A DNA stretch of 7,023 nt from Cytophagales bacterium (GTDB lineage: Bacteria > Bacteroidota > Bacteroidia > Cytophagales > Spirosomataceae), in the NCBI GenBank assembly GCA_028868395.1, contig JAGWUO010000061.1, forward strand, positions 1 through 7,023, read 5' to 3'. Each line of letters begins with the position of its first letter. Position 1 is the first letter of the stretch. Of this stretch, positions 1 to 7,013 are shown piece after piece. The translations under genes were made by a program, and so were the position numbers. A model generated the notes under the pieces. That model ran no database searches, was not told where the DNA came from, and saw nothing but the letters and a program-made list of their open reading frames with translations.

Positions 1-1763
1 TGGTTTCCAAACAGGATCCCACGATTCGCCTGGCAGAAGTTCAAAGTTCAAAGAGCAAAGTTCAAAGTTTTGTTTACAAGACTTTAGGTACACGGAAATT
101 GGTGGTAGATGAATATGCGGTCTCTTCCACTCATAAACTGCCTACCCTTGTTTTTTTTCATGGAGGTGGCTGGAGAACGGGGCATCGTTCGCAGCATATT
201 CCATTAGCTAAAGCTTTAGCAGATCGTGGATACCGGGTCTTTTTAGTGGAATACCGCTTATCTACAGAGGCTTTATATCCCGCAGCGATGCTAGACGCAC
301 AAGCGGCACTGCAATGGGTTTCGAAACGAAAAAATGTAGGCGAAATCTATGTAGGGGGGTATTCAGCTGGGGGCCAAATGGCTGCGTTACTCGGTTCCGT
401 ACAAGATGAAAATACGTATGGTAAAGGAGTTAAAGTAGCTGGAGTCATCGATATTGATGGAATTCTAGCCTTTATTCATCCGGAGTCTGGAGAGGGCGAT
501 GATAGCAAGCGAACTTCAGCGGCAACGTATTATTTTGGATATAACAAGGTAGAGGGCGAAGCTATTTGGAAGGAAGGTTCTGCTTTAAGCCATGTTACAA
601 AAGGCGATCCGCCGGTATTATTTTTAAATTCTGCTGATGAGCGGATGCACGCGGGACGAGATGATTTCAGGCGAAAAATGGCCGATTTTGGGATACATAC
701 GGAGTATCACACGTTTGAAAATTCACACCATACCTTTGTCTTAATGAATCATTGGTTTGACCAAGTAGTTGATCGAATGGATCGTTTCATGCGCAAACGT
801 TTAGTCGTAGGTATAGATTTTAAAACGATTCAGTCAGCTGTAGAGGCAGCACGTCCGGGGCAAGAAATCTTTATCAAAAATGGCGACTACCGCGAGAAAG
901 TATTCATCGATTCACTGAAACATCACCTATCTTTTGTGGGGGAAAGCAGGAATGGCGTCGTGTTGCGGGAGACGATTGCGCGGGATATTTGGCGTTGTTC
1001 AAATCCTGATGATTACGGTGCTGGAGTATTGAATATCAAAGGGCACGATTTGTCATTCCGGAATATGACTATTTTAAATGAATATGGATTTACGGCGACG
1101 AAAGATGTGACGATTCCCTGTTTGAATGAGGCAGGAAAGGAAACAACAACGACGGTTCAGAAATATGCCTTACCCAGAGAAAAAGGAGAGAAAGAGGGAG
1201 AGAAAATCGTACGCGTAGATGGCCATCAATTTGCTGTTCGCACGATGCCGGGCGCAACGCGCTTGTCTTTTGAGCATTGTACGATGCGCTCTGGTGGGGG
1301 TGATACGGTGAGCCCGTGGGATGTCAATACGGGATTGTATTATTTGAATGATTGTTTAATCGAAGGAGGAGTGGACTTGTATTGTCCACGGGGATATGCC
1401 TTAGCGGAGAATTGCACTTTTGTGTGCCATAATACGAGCGCAGCGATTTGGCATGACGGCTCTGGCGAACAAGGGGCGAAGACCGTTTTGAAAAATTGTC
1501 GTTTTGTGGGTGACCCGGGTTATAAATTAGGTCGCTACCATCGGGAGGCACAGTTTTATCTTTTGAATTGTTCTTTTGATAAGAATATGGCAGATGTGCC
1601 TATCTACCAATCGGGCGATCGAGTGCTTCAATGGGGCCATCGCGTTTTTTATGTGGATTGTCATAAGGATGGAGGCGACTTTGCTTGGCATAAAAACAAC
1701 ACCTCGGTGAAGGCTAGCGAATTGACGTTCAAGACGATTTTTGGAGAAAAATGGAAAAAATAA
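1..1763 (+). CDS. Alpha/beta hydrolase fused to pectinesterase-like (CE8-type) domain, 5'-partial
   Basis: This is a two-domain carbohydrate esterase whose start lies outside the window. The frame is open from the codon at 3-5 with no stop or ATG before 99. The TTG at 99 is unlikely to be the start, because the preceding residues (VYKTLGTRKL) look like the first strands of the hydrolase fold. Numbering from codon 3-5 (586 residues visible), residues 25-265 form an alpha/beta hydrolase of the BD-FAE/acetylesterase type. It has an oxyanion motif HGGGW (53-57), a nucleophile elbow GYSAGG with Ser121, a probable acid Asp212 (NSADE) and His243 (SHHTF). Residues 268-586 resemble the right-handed beta-helix of pectin methylesterases: FKTIQSAVEAA, GDYREKV (294-300), GGDT with Asp434, GGVDL with Asp458, and LGR with Arg511. 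Family knowledge suggests removal of acetyl and methyl esters from pectin outside the cytoplasm. A signal peptide would lie upstream and is not visible. A charged Lys/Glu/Gly-rich insert sits near 392-402. The hydrolase call is firm; the true substrate is inferred. Confidence 0.88.
   Translation, partial: VSKQDPTIRLAEVQSSKSKVQSFVYKTLGTRKLVVDEYAVSSTHKLPTLVFFHGGGWRTGHRSQHIPLAKALADRGYRVFLVEYRLSTEALYPAAMLDAQAALQWVSKRKNVGEIYVGGYSAGGQMAALLGSVQDENTYGKGVKVAGVIDIDGILAFIHPESGEGDDSKRTSAATYYFGYNKVEGEAIWKEGSALSHVTKGDPPVLFLNSADERMHAGRDDFRRKMADFGIHTEYHTFENSHHTFVLMNHWFDQVVDRMDRFMRKRLVVGIDFKTIQSAVEAARPGQEIFIKNGDYREKVFIDSLKHHLSFVGESRNGVVLRETIARDIWRCSNPDDYGAGVLNIKGHDLSFRNMTILNEYGFTATKDVTIPCLNEAGKETTTTVQKYALPREKGEKEGEKIVRVDGHQFAVRTMPGATRLSFEHCTMRSGGGDTVSPWDVNTGLYYLNDCLIEGGVDLYCPRGYALAENCTFVCHNTSAAIWHDGSGEQGAKTVLKNCRFVGDPGYKLGRYHREAQFYLLNCSFDKNMADVPIYQSGDRVLQWGHRVFYVDCHKDGGDFAWHKNNTSVKASELTFKTIFGEKWKK
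40..67 (+). repeat. Tandem heptanucleotide repeat, TTCAAAG type, four units
   Basis: Four consecutive 7-base units are visible: TTCAAAG (40-46), TTCAAAG (47-53), AGCAAAG (54-60) and TTCAAAG (61-67), followed by TTTT. The third unit differs at two positions. The array lies inside the open frame of the hydrolase-pectinesterase gene, just before the hydrolase fold, and reads as a Ser/Lys/Gln-rich linker (VQSSKSKVQS). Unit length 7 is not a multiple of 3, so gain or loss of a single unit would shift the frame. It may be an intergenic-type simple repeat captured by the gene or a slippage-prone tract. Confidence 0.75.
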
Positions 1764-1767
1764 TTTA

Positions 1768-1794
1768 TTGTATCATTAAAATACATTAACTTTG
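1768..1794 (+). promoter_or_regulatory. Probable Bacteroidota sigma-A promoter for the exported isomerase-like gene
   Basis: TAACTTTG at 1787-1794 is a full match to the Bacteroidota -7 consensus TAnnTTTG. A TTG at 1768-1770 lies 16 bases upstream, slightly closer than usual for the -33 element. Transcription would start near 1800, giving a leader of about 20 bases before the ATG at 1820. No Shine-Dalgarno sequence is evident in that A/T-rich leader, as is common in this phylum. No terminator separates this site from the upstream gene, so read-through from it is also possible. Confidence 0.55.
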
Positions 1795-1819
1795 TTCTGT
1801 TACCTCTAAACTTATCAAA

Positions 1820-2710
1820 ATGAACTCGAGAAGAAGATTTCTGCAACAGTCTAGCGCTTTTTTGGCCGCTAGCGTTTTAGCTCCTCGTTTTTTATCTGCA
1901 CAATCGTTTACCAGCCGTCCGGTAGGAATTCAACTGTTTACTTTTTTTGGGAAATTTGACCAAGATGTGAAAGGTAATTTGCAGAAGATTGCGGAGCTAG
2001 GTTATACCGAAATCGAATCAGCGTTCTCGATGTTGCCTGGTTTTTACGGGATGAAAGGCAAGGAGTTTATGGCCTTAAACAAGGATTTAGGTTTGAATTG
2101 GGTTTCTCATCACGTGGTGGGTGCACCCTTAAAACCTCGTCCAGGGATGGACATGTCCCGTTTTCCTAAGATGATTAATTTGCGTGATGATGCGCAGCAA
2201 GCGGTGGATAATGCGGCTGAGGCCGGTGTGAAATACCTAGTTTGTGCAAATACGCCGATTGAGACGAAGGATGAGGTGTCTGCTTCAGTAGCTTCAATCT
2301 ATAAGGCGGCAGAATTAGCGAAAAAAGCCGGACTTACGTTCTGTTACCATAACCATGATGCGGAATTTAAAGTTGTAGATGGCCAAAAAGCGTTCGACGT
2401 ATTCGCTTCTCAAATCTCAGCCGACTTGTTAAAGTTTGAATTGGATTTAGGTTGGGCTTCTAAGGCAGGTGTGGATCCAGTGGAATTGTTCAAACAACAT
2501 CCAGGCCGTTTCCCTTTATGCCATATCAAAGATTTTGACTCAGAATTTAAAAATATTCTCCCGGTGGGAGAGGGAGTGGTGAACTACAAGCGCATTTTTG
2601 ATGCGGCAAAATCAGGAGGACTTGAGCACTTCTTTGTAGAACACGATTTCCCGAAAGACGCTTTCGAAAGTCTTCGCATAAGCAAGAAGGCTTTGGACGC
2701 TATTTTATAA
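1820..2710 (+). CDS. Tat-exported sugar phosphate isomerase/epimerase-family TIM-barrel protein
   Basis: The 296-residue product begins with a twin-arginine signal: SRRRFLQ at residues 3-9, a hydrophobic stretch (about 12-22) and a probable cleavage site after LSA (25-27). It is therefore expected in the periplasm or anchored outside the cytoplasm. The rest is a xylose isomerase-like TIM barrel (AP endonuclease 2 superfamily) spanning about 35-296. It shows the usual family landmarks: GIQLFTF in strand 1, YHNHD (176-180), ELDLGW with Asp209, HIKD (235-238), VGEG (249-252) and FVEHD with Glu274. The acidic residues and His179/His235 are the likely divalent-metal ligands. Family members isomerise or epimerise sugars, including keto-sugar intermediates, but the substrate cannot be read here. 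Exported versions are common in Bacteroidota carbohydrate loci. The gene follows the pectin-esterase-like gene by 56 bases in the same direction, has its own probable promoter, and ends at a strong terminator. Family and export are well supported; the reaction is unknown. Confidence 0.88.
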   Translation: MNSRRRFLQQSSAFLAASVLAPRFLSAQSFTSRPVGIQLFTFFGKFDQDVKGNLQKIAELGYTEIESAFSMLPGFYGMKGKEFMALNKDLGLNWVSHHVVGAPLKPRPGMDMSRFPKMINLRDDAQQAVDNAAEAGVKYLVCANTPIETKDEVSASVASIYKAAELAKKAGLTFCYHNHDAEFKVVDGQKAFDVFASQISADLLKFELDLGWASKAGVDPVELFKQHPGRFPLCHIKDFDSEFKNILPVGEGVVNYKRIFDAAKSGGLEHFFVEHDFPKDAFESLRISKKALDAIL

Positions 2711-2757
2711 TCCGCCTAACGGTTTTTTAGTGTTTAATGATTGAATTTTGATTCTGG

Positions 2758-2788
2758 AAAAACATCCCCTTTTGGGGGATGTTTTTTT
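2758..2788. terminator. Bidirectional Rho-independent terminator between convergent genes
   Basis: A perfect 12-bp stem pairs 2758-2769 (AAAAACATCCCC) with 2775-2786, around a 5-base loop TTTTG at 2770-2774. On the + strand it leads into seven Ts (2782-2788), so it would stop transcripts of the isomerase-like gene. On the - strand it is followed by five Us, so it can also end the sucrose operon, less strongly. The stop codon of the - strand GH13 gene (2787-2789) directly abuts the stem, leaving essentially no 3' untranslated region before the hairpin. Confidence 0.9.
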
Positions 2789-4703
2789 ATTTTAAGACGT
2801 AAAACTGATATGGAGCAAAGTCCAAATGATCGTGATCCATTCCGATTTGAATCGTTTTTCCTGACCACAAATCTTTCATAGCTGTCGCTCGTTCTCCATA
2901 GGCACCTAACACATAATACGTTACCTCTTGTGGTTCTGCGCTGAAGTTGAATAAGAAATATACTTTTTCACCGTTCAAATAACGCTCAAAACCGATGATT
3001 GAATTGTTGTGCACCTCTAACCAGTGAATATTTTTCAAGTCAGCCACCACTTTTAGTGATTTACGCAGCTTGATTAGTTTCTGAAGATTCGTGAATACCT
3101 TGTTTTCAATTGAATCTTTTTTGTCGACAGCTGCGTTCTTTTTCCAATCAATGGTTGGGCGGTGCATCCAGCGGTTATCGTATGATTTTCCTGGATCCTG
3201 TAAGTAGGTATAATCATTCGTATAAGCTGCTTCATCGCCATAGAATAACATCGGAACTCCCCCCACAAACATACTTTGCGCCTGCATCATCGTGATTTTA
3301 TCGATGGAAGTCTGGATTGCTGTCGCATTTTTAGAGGCGATGGCTTTCTCTAATCCACATAAGGAGGCTAAAGAACCTGAAAGACGCGCATCCTGGGTTT
3401 TCGGATTCACTGCAAACAGGGCTCCTGTGGCAGGTGATTCGATGCCCCCGCTGTAATAGTTTTTAATGAAGGAACGGTGATCGTAGGGATTAAATCCAGC
3501 GTGTTGGATCATCCAATCATCATAACCTAAACCGATGTCATCGTGGCAGCGGGTGTAGGTTAACCAAGTAGCTCCTTTCGGTTTGCGCAATAATTCATTC
3601 TGTGCTGTGCGCATCACTCGGATATCGCCGGTAGCTAGCGCATCCCATTGAACGGCCATTTGAGTGGCATTGTATGCGAAATCACATTCGTGTGTCGCAA
3701 AACGTCCTGTGCCAAAATATTCCATAATCTGAGCTGGAGCCACAATCGCCTCGCCTAAAATGGCCATTCCTGGCGTAGCGACTTCCACACACATTTTGAT
3801 TAATTGCAATAATTGATGAGCCTCTGGCAGATTTTGGCAGGAAGTTCCCATTTGTTTCCAAATGAAAGCCGGCGCATCAATGCGCACCACATCCACGCCT
3901 AAGTTCGCGTAGTACAAAACATTGGCAAGCATTTCCACGAAGACTTTGGGATTCGTATAATTCAAATCCCATTGGTAATGATGGAAAACCGTCATCACCC
4001 ATTTGTCCATTTTTTCGTCGTACGTAAAACTTCCGGGAGAGCTTTCTGGGAAAATCTCCGGCATCGTTTCCTCCATGGCATCTGGGATGCGACGGTCGTC
4101 GTACATGTAGAAATAATCTTGGTATTCTTTGATTCCCGCTTTTGCAAGTTTGGCCCATTCGTGGTGATGTGACGTGTGGTTTAACACGATATCGATCATC
4201 AAGTACATGTCTTTTTGTTGAAGGGCCTTTTGGAACTCGCGTAAATCTTCAATCGTCCCTAACTTCTCTTCCACCACACGGAAATCTTCCACCGCGTATC
4301 CGCCATCACTTTCGCCCTCTGGACTTTTGAACAAAGGCATTAAGTGGAGGAAATTTACGCCTAACTTCTCTAGATACGGTAGTTTAGCGGGCAAATCGGT
4401 GATTTTCCCCGCAAAACGATCTACATATAAACTCATCCCCACCAGATCTTGGCTCAAAAACCAATTCTCCTCTTGCTTGGCCTTCGCCTCATCCCGCTTT
4501 TTAAGCTCAGGACTGCGATCCGTATAGGCTTGGAAAATAGTTTGAATTAAATCCGTGAATAATGGACTATCCCCATAGATCGCTCTAAAATGGTTATGGA
4601 TATCATCAAGGTTAGCTGTCAAACGTTCTTGAAAGCCGGCGTCCTTTATTTTATACGTTTTCACAAGCGCGTTCGCCTGTTTTTGAAGAGCGGAATTGTA
4701 CAC
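2787..4703 (-). CDS. GH13 amylosucrase / sucrose hydrolase-type enzyme
   Basis: This 638-residue protein has the full architecture of the amylosucrase subfamily (GH13_4). A helical N-terminal domain covers about 1-85, then a (beta/alpha)8 barrel with B and B' insertions, then a C-terminal beta domain from about 555. The catalytic triad is intact: Asp276 (VVRID), Glu318 (ILGE) and Asp388 (CHDDIG). Compared from memory with Neisseria polysaccharea amylosucrase, the sucrose-pocket salt bridge pair is present as Asp95 (YVD) and Arg511 (NRWMHRP), as are His176 (NHTS), Asp389, Arg410 (YDHR) and Arg440. The long shared motif FIWKQMGTSC at 280-289 is diagnostic. There is no signal peptide, so it acts in the cytoplasm, splitting sucrose and either polymerising glucose into alpha-1,4-glucan or hydrolysing. 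Sequence alone does not separate these outcomes. The start is a GTG; an in-frame TAG at 4707-4709 excludes anything farther upstream. The gene is last in the operon, 6 bases after the fructokinase stop, and is probably translationally coupled. Confidence 0.92.
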   Translation of the reverse strand: MYNSALQKQANALVKTYKIKDAGFQERLTANLDDIHNHFRAIYGDSPLFTDLIQTIFQAYTDRSPELKKRDEAKAKQEENWFLSQDLVGMSLYVDRFAGKITDLPAKLPYLEKLGVNFLHLMPLFKSPEGESDGGYAVEDFRVVEEKLGTIEDLREFQKALQQKDMYLMIDIVLNHTSHHHEWAKLAKAGIKEYQDYFYMYDDRRIPDAMEETMPEIFPESSPGSFTYDEKMDKWVMTVFHHYQWDLNYTNPKVFVEMLANVLYYANLGVDVVRIDAPAFIWKQMGTSCQNLPEAHQLLQLIKMCVEVATPGMAILGEAIVAPAQIMEYFGTGRFATHECDFAYNATQMAVQWDALATGDIRVMRTAQNELLRKPKGATWLTYTRCHDDIGLGYDDWMIQHAGFNPYDHRSFIKNYYSGGIESPATGALFAVNPKTQDARLSGSLASLCGLEKAIASKNATAIQTSIDKITMMQAQSMFVGGVPMLFYGDEAAYTNDYTYLQDPGKSYDNRWMHRPTIDWKKNAAVDKKDSIENKVFTNLQKLIKLRKSLKVVADLKNIHWLEVHNNSIIGFERYLNGEKVYFLFNFSAEPQEVTYYVLGAYGERATAMKDLWSGKTIQIGMDHDHLDFAPYQFYVLK

Positions 4704-4709
4704 AGTCTA

Positions 4710-5651
4710 TTAATTAAAAATGCTATTATTTAAATTCTTGAAGGCTTCCATGGCGCCTAGGTATTCACAGGTTCTAGCACCAGCCTTATTCGCGTTTTCT
4801 ACGATCTTTTTCCATGCAGCAAAATCAAGGTCTTGGATTTTTAATCCATCTAATTGATAAAGGACCGCACCGACAAAGGCATCGCCAGCACCTGTCGTAT
4901 CAACTGGTTTCACTTGAATGCTTGGAATGATATAGGTTTTGCCTGCTAATCCCAATAAAGTCCCTTCTTTTCCTAGGGTAATGGCAAATACGCCAGGACA
5001 AATGTCCAATAAGGCATCTGTCGCTTCTTCTAAAGTCTCCGTTTCTGTGATTAACATCGCTTCCTCATCCGAAAGTTTGGTAAAGTCTGCTTCTTTCAAG
5101 AAAATCAAACTTTGTTTAATGAAGGAAGGTATTTTATCTCCAAACAATAAATGGCGGTAATTGGGATCGAAACTGATGATTTTGCCGTCTTTTTTTGCCC
5201 GGTCTTTCAAGGAATAATAGGCCGCATTTAATGGGCCCGATAGGAAAGCAGTTGCTGACCCAAAGTGAACAATGTTTACCCCTTTTAAATCAATCGCTGC
5301 CACTTCATCTTCCGTTAGTTCTGCATCAGCACCACGGTTAAAAACGAAATCACGTTCGCCATCTAACAGTAGAGAAACGAAGGCAAAAGTGGTAAATGTT
5401 TTCGAGTCCAAGTGAACGTGTTTTGTGTTCACGTTGAAATCTTGCATTACGGAGATCATTTGGCGTCCAAAAGGATCATTTCCCACTTTCGCACTCAAGC
5501 TCACTTCGCCGCCTAAGGCGCCAATGGCGGCTGCTACGTTTGTGGGAGCTCCTCCCGGTTTCTTTAAGAAATTTTGACCGTCTGAAAGGCTGGAACCCTT
5601 GTCAGTACAAATCATATCAATCAAGGCTTCGCCTATACAAATGACACTCAT
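4710..5651 (-). CDS. PfkB-family fructokinase
   Basis: This 313-residue cytoplasmic sugar kinase has the normal length for the ribokinase/PfkB family. Signature 1 is clear at residues 33-61 (GGAPTNVAAA followed by KVGNDPFG). The FDPNYR motif is at 161-166, and signature 2 DTTGAGDAF at 251-259 supplies the anion hole and catalytic base Asp257. The GEALID start (7-12) and GGAPTNVA segment are typical of fructokinases rather than ribokinases or adenosine kinases. The expected reaction is ATP plus fructose to fructose 6-phosphate. Its place between a sucrose-type permease and an amylosucrase-type enzyme, which releases free fructose, strongly supports that substrate. The ATG overlaps the permease stop codon by 4 bases (ATGA, 5648-5651), indicating translational coupling. 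No Shine-Dalgarno sequence is visible. Confidence 0.92.
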   Translation of the reverse strand: MSVICIGEALIDMICTDKGSSLSDGQNFLKKPGGAPTNVAAAIGALGGEVSLSAKVGNDPFGRQMISVMQDFNVNTKHVHLDSKTFTTFAFVSLLLDGERDFVFNRGADAELTEDEVAAIDLKGVNIVHFGSATAFLSGPLNAAYYSLKDRAKKDGKIISFDPNYRHLLFGDKIPSFIKQSLIFLKEADFTKLSDEEAMLITETETLEEATDALLDICPGVFAITLGKEGTLLGLAGKTYIIPSIQVKPVDTTGAGDAFVGAVLYQLDGLKIQDLDFAAWKKIVENANKAGARTCEYLGAMEAFKNLNNSIFN

Positions 5652-6958
5652 GCGGATTGTTTAGATGGGGATGATTTAATAAAAGCAGTTGCTACGGCTG
5701 CAATGGCCAGTAAAGCTCCTGCAAAGGTAATGGCATTTCTGGGATCGTTGTCTAAAAAATGCTTTAAAATAAAGCCAAATGATAGATTTTGTAGAATCAT
5801 CGGGATCACAATCATCATATTGATGATACCCATATAGACACCGTAACGCTCCTTAGGAATATCGCTAACTACTAGTAGATAAGGGATTCCCATCATGCTT
5901 GCCCAACCAATTCCGAAGCCGGAAATCGCGAAGAATAAAAGGTTTTTATTCTCGATGTGAGGGAAAGCTAGGAATCCAGCTGCAGCTAAAATGAGGCAAA
6001 TCATGTGCACGGATTTGGCACCATATTTCTTGGCAAAACCAGCTAATGCCAGCGCGGAAAGGAATGTCACGATATTATACCATCCATTCACAAGGCCGGT
6101 CCAAGAAACGGCTTTTTCATACAATTCCGGATTATCCTTCGGTGTCGCATTCCAAACCGATAAGGCGATACTTTTGGAGGAATTTTGCCAATAACAAAAC
6201 AAGGCATACCACTGGAATAAATAGACCAGTGCTAATTGCCACATCACTTTAGGCATTTCACCTATCGCGTGAAAGATTTCAAATATGGATTCTAAAACGT
6301 TCGATTTGCGAGAGCGAATCTCGGCTAATTCTTCTGGAGTAGGTTCGATTTCCGAGGTGGTGTGCATACTCCACCAGATGGAACCAATGGAACAAACGGC
6401 GCCTAAAAAGAAAGACGCATATACCCAGGTTGGAAGAGAACCCGTTTTTCCGATGAAAATCATGGGGAAGATGAAGAGGGACAAATTGGCTAAGGTTTGG
6501 CCAAAACCCGTGAAAAAACTCTGCATCTGAAAGCCCGTAGGCTGTTGTTCTTCATTTAATTTATCTGCCACAAAGGCACGGTAAGGTTCCATGGCCGTAT
6601 TATTTCCCGCATCTAAGATCCACAACAAACTCGCAGCCATCCATAAAGAGGAGGAGAATGGATAAAGCAAAAGACAAATGCTGCATAATAAAGCACCAAC
6701 GAAAAAGAATGGCTTGCGGCGACCCCATTTAGGGTGCCAAGTGCTATCACTCATCGCACCTATAAAGGGCTGTATTAATAAACCAGTAACAGGTCCAGCT
6801 AGGTTTAATAAAGGTATTTCGTCAGGACTTGCCCCTAAGAAATCATAGATGGGATTAACGGCGCTTTGCTGTAATCCGAAACTGTACTGAATACCAAAAA
6901 AGCCAACATTCATGTTGACGATTTGGCTAAAACTTAAAGAGGGTTTCCAATTGGACAT
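5648..6958 (-). CDS. MFS sugar permease, GPH/SUT-like, probable sucrose transporter
   Basis: This is a polytopic inner-membrane transporter of 436 residues from the preferred ATG at 6958. The frame extends to a TTG at 7012, but those 18 extra codons overlap the probable promoter, and family members start close to the KPSLSFSQI segment, so the ATG is favoured. The protein is rich in hydrophobic segments, consistent with 12 helices. [14 protein letters not shown] (19-32) in helix 1 and [10 protein letters not shown] (55-64), leading through [14 protein letters not shown] (71-84), resemble the corresponding parts of plant sucrose/proton symporters and animal SLC45 proteins. RYGVYMG (371-377) is the related C-half loop motif. 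Residues about 202-240 form a charged cytoplasmic central loop. Sucrose with proton symport is inferred from family and operon partners; maltose or another disaccharide is an alternative. It is the first gene of a three-gene operon with the fructokinase and GH13 enzyme. Confidence 0.88.
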   Translation of the reverse strand: MSNWKPSLSFSQIVNMNVGFFGIQYSFGLQQSAVNPIYDFLGASPDEIPLLNLAGPVTGLLIQPFIGAMSDSTWHPKWGRRKPFFFVGALLCSICLLLYPFSSSLWMAASLLWILDAGNNTAMEPYRAFVADKLNEEQQPTGFQMQSFFTGFGQTLANLSLFIFPMIFIGKTGSLPTWVYASFFLGAVCSIGSIWWSMHTTSEIEPTPEELAEIRSRKSNVLESIFEIFHAIGEMPKVMWQLALVYLFQWYALFCYWQNSSKSIALSVWNATPKDNPELYEKAVSWTGLVNGWYNIVTFLSALALAGFAKKYGAKSVHMICLILAAAGFLAFPHIENKNLLFFAISGFGIGWASMMGIPYLLVVSDIPKERYGVYMGIINMMIVIPMILQNLSFGFILKHFLDNDPRNAITFAGALLAIAAVATAFIKSSPSKQSA

Positions 6959-6981
6959 GTCTGATAGGTTTATAAGTAGAT

Positions 6982-7013
6982 TAAATTTAATTATTCTACT
7001 CAAGACCTGCAAA
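6982..7013 (-). promoter_or_regulatory. Probable Bacteroidota sigma-A promoter of the sucrose operon
   Basis: Read on the - strand, TTTG (7013-7010) is followed after 20 bases by TAAATTTA (6989-6982). That is a 7 of 8 match to the TAnnTTTG box at a spacing normal for Bacteroidota. Transcription would begin near 6975, leaving a leader of about 17 bases to the ATG at 6958. The -7 box sits inside a perfect 10-base palindrome TTAAATTTAA (6981-6990), which could be chance in A/T-rich DNA. No regulator gene lies in the window. Confidence 0.6.

Noticed and set aside
151..158. Run of eight Ts in the hydrolase coding region as a frameshift or phase-variation site
   Set aside because: The frame continues intact through the conserved HGGGW motif immediately after it, and Phe codons in a hydrophobic strand explain the run.
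1324..1551. 75-codon open frame on the - strand inside the pectinesterase-like domain
   Set aside because: It lies wholly opposite conserved catalytic motifs of the real gene and shows no protein-like features.
2709..2728. Possible short hairpin CCG-CCTAA-CGG followed by six Ts right after the isomerase-like stop codon
   Set aside because: Only three G/C pairs plus two A/T pairs across a mismatch; too weak to call as a terminator next to the strong stem at 2758-2788.
3972..4172. Open frame on the + strand inside the GH13 gene, with several others of 60-93 codons on both strands at 3074-4527
   Set aside because: Each is the shadow of the well-supported GH13 coding sequence, with no recognisable domain and no promoter of its own.
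6981..6990. Perfect palindrome TTAAATTTAA as a repressor operator
   Set aside because: All A/T, only ten bases, and overlapping a -7 box that itself explains much of the sequence; no regulator gene is present to support it.
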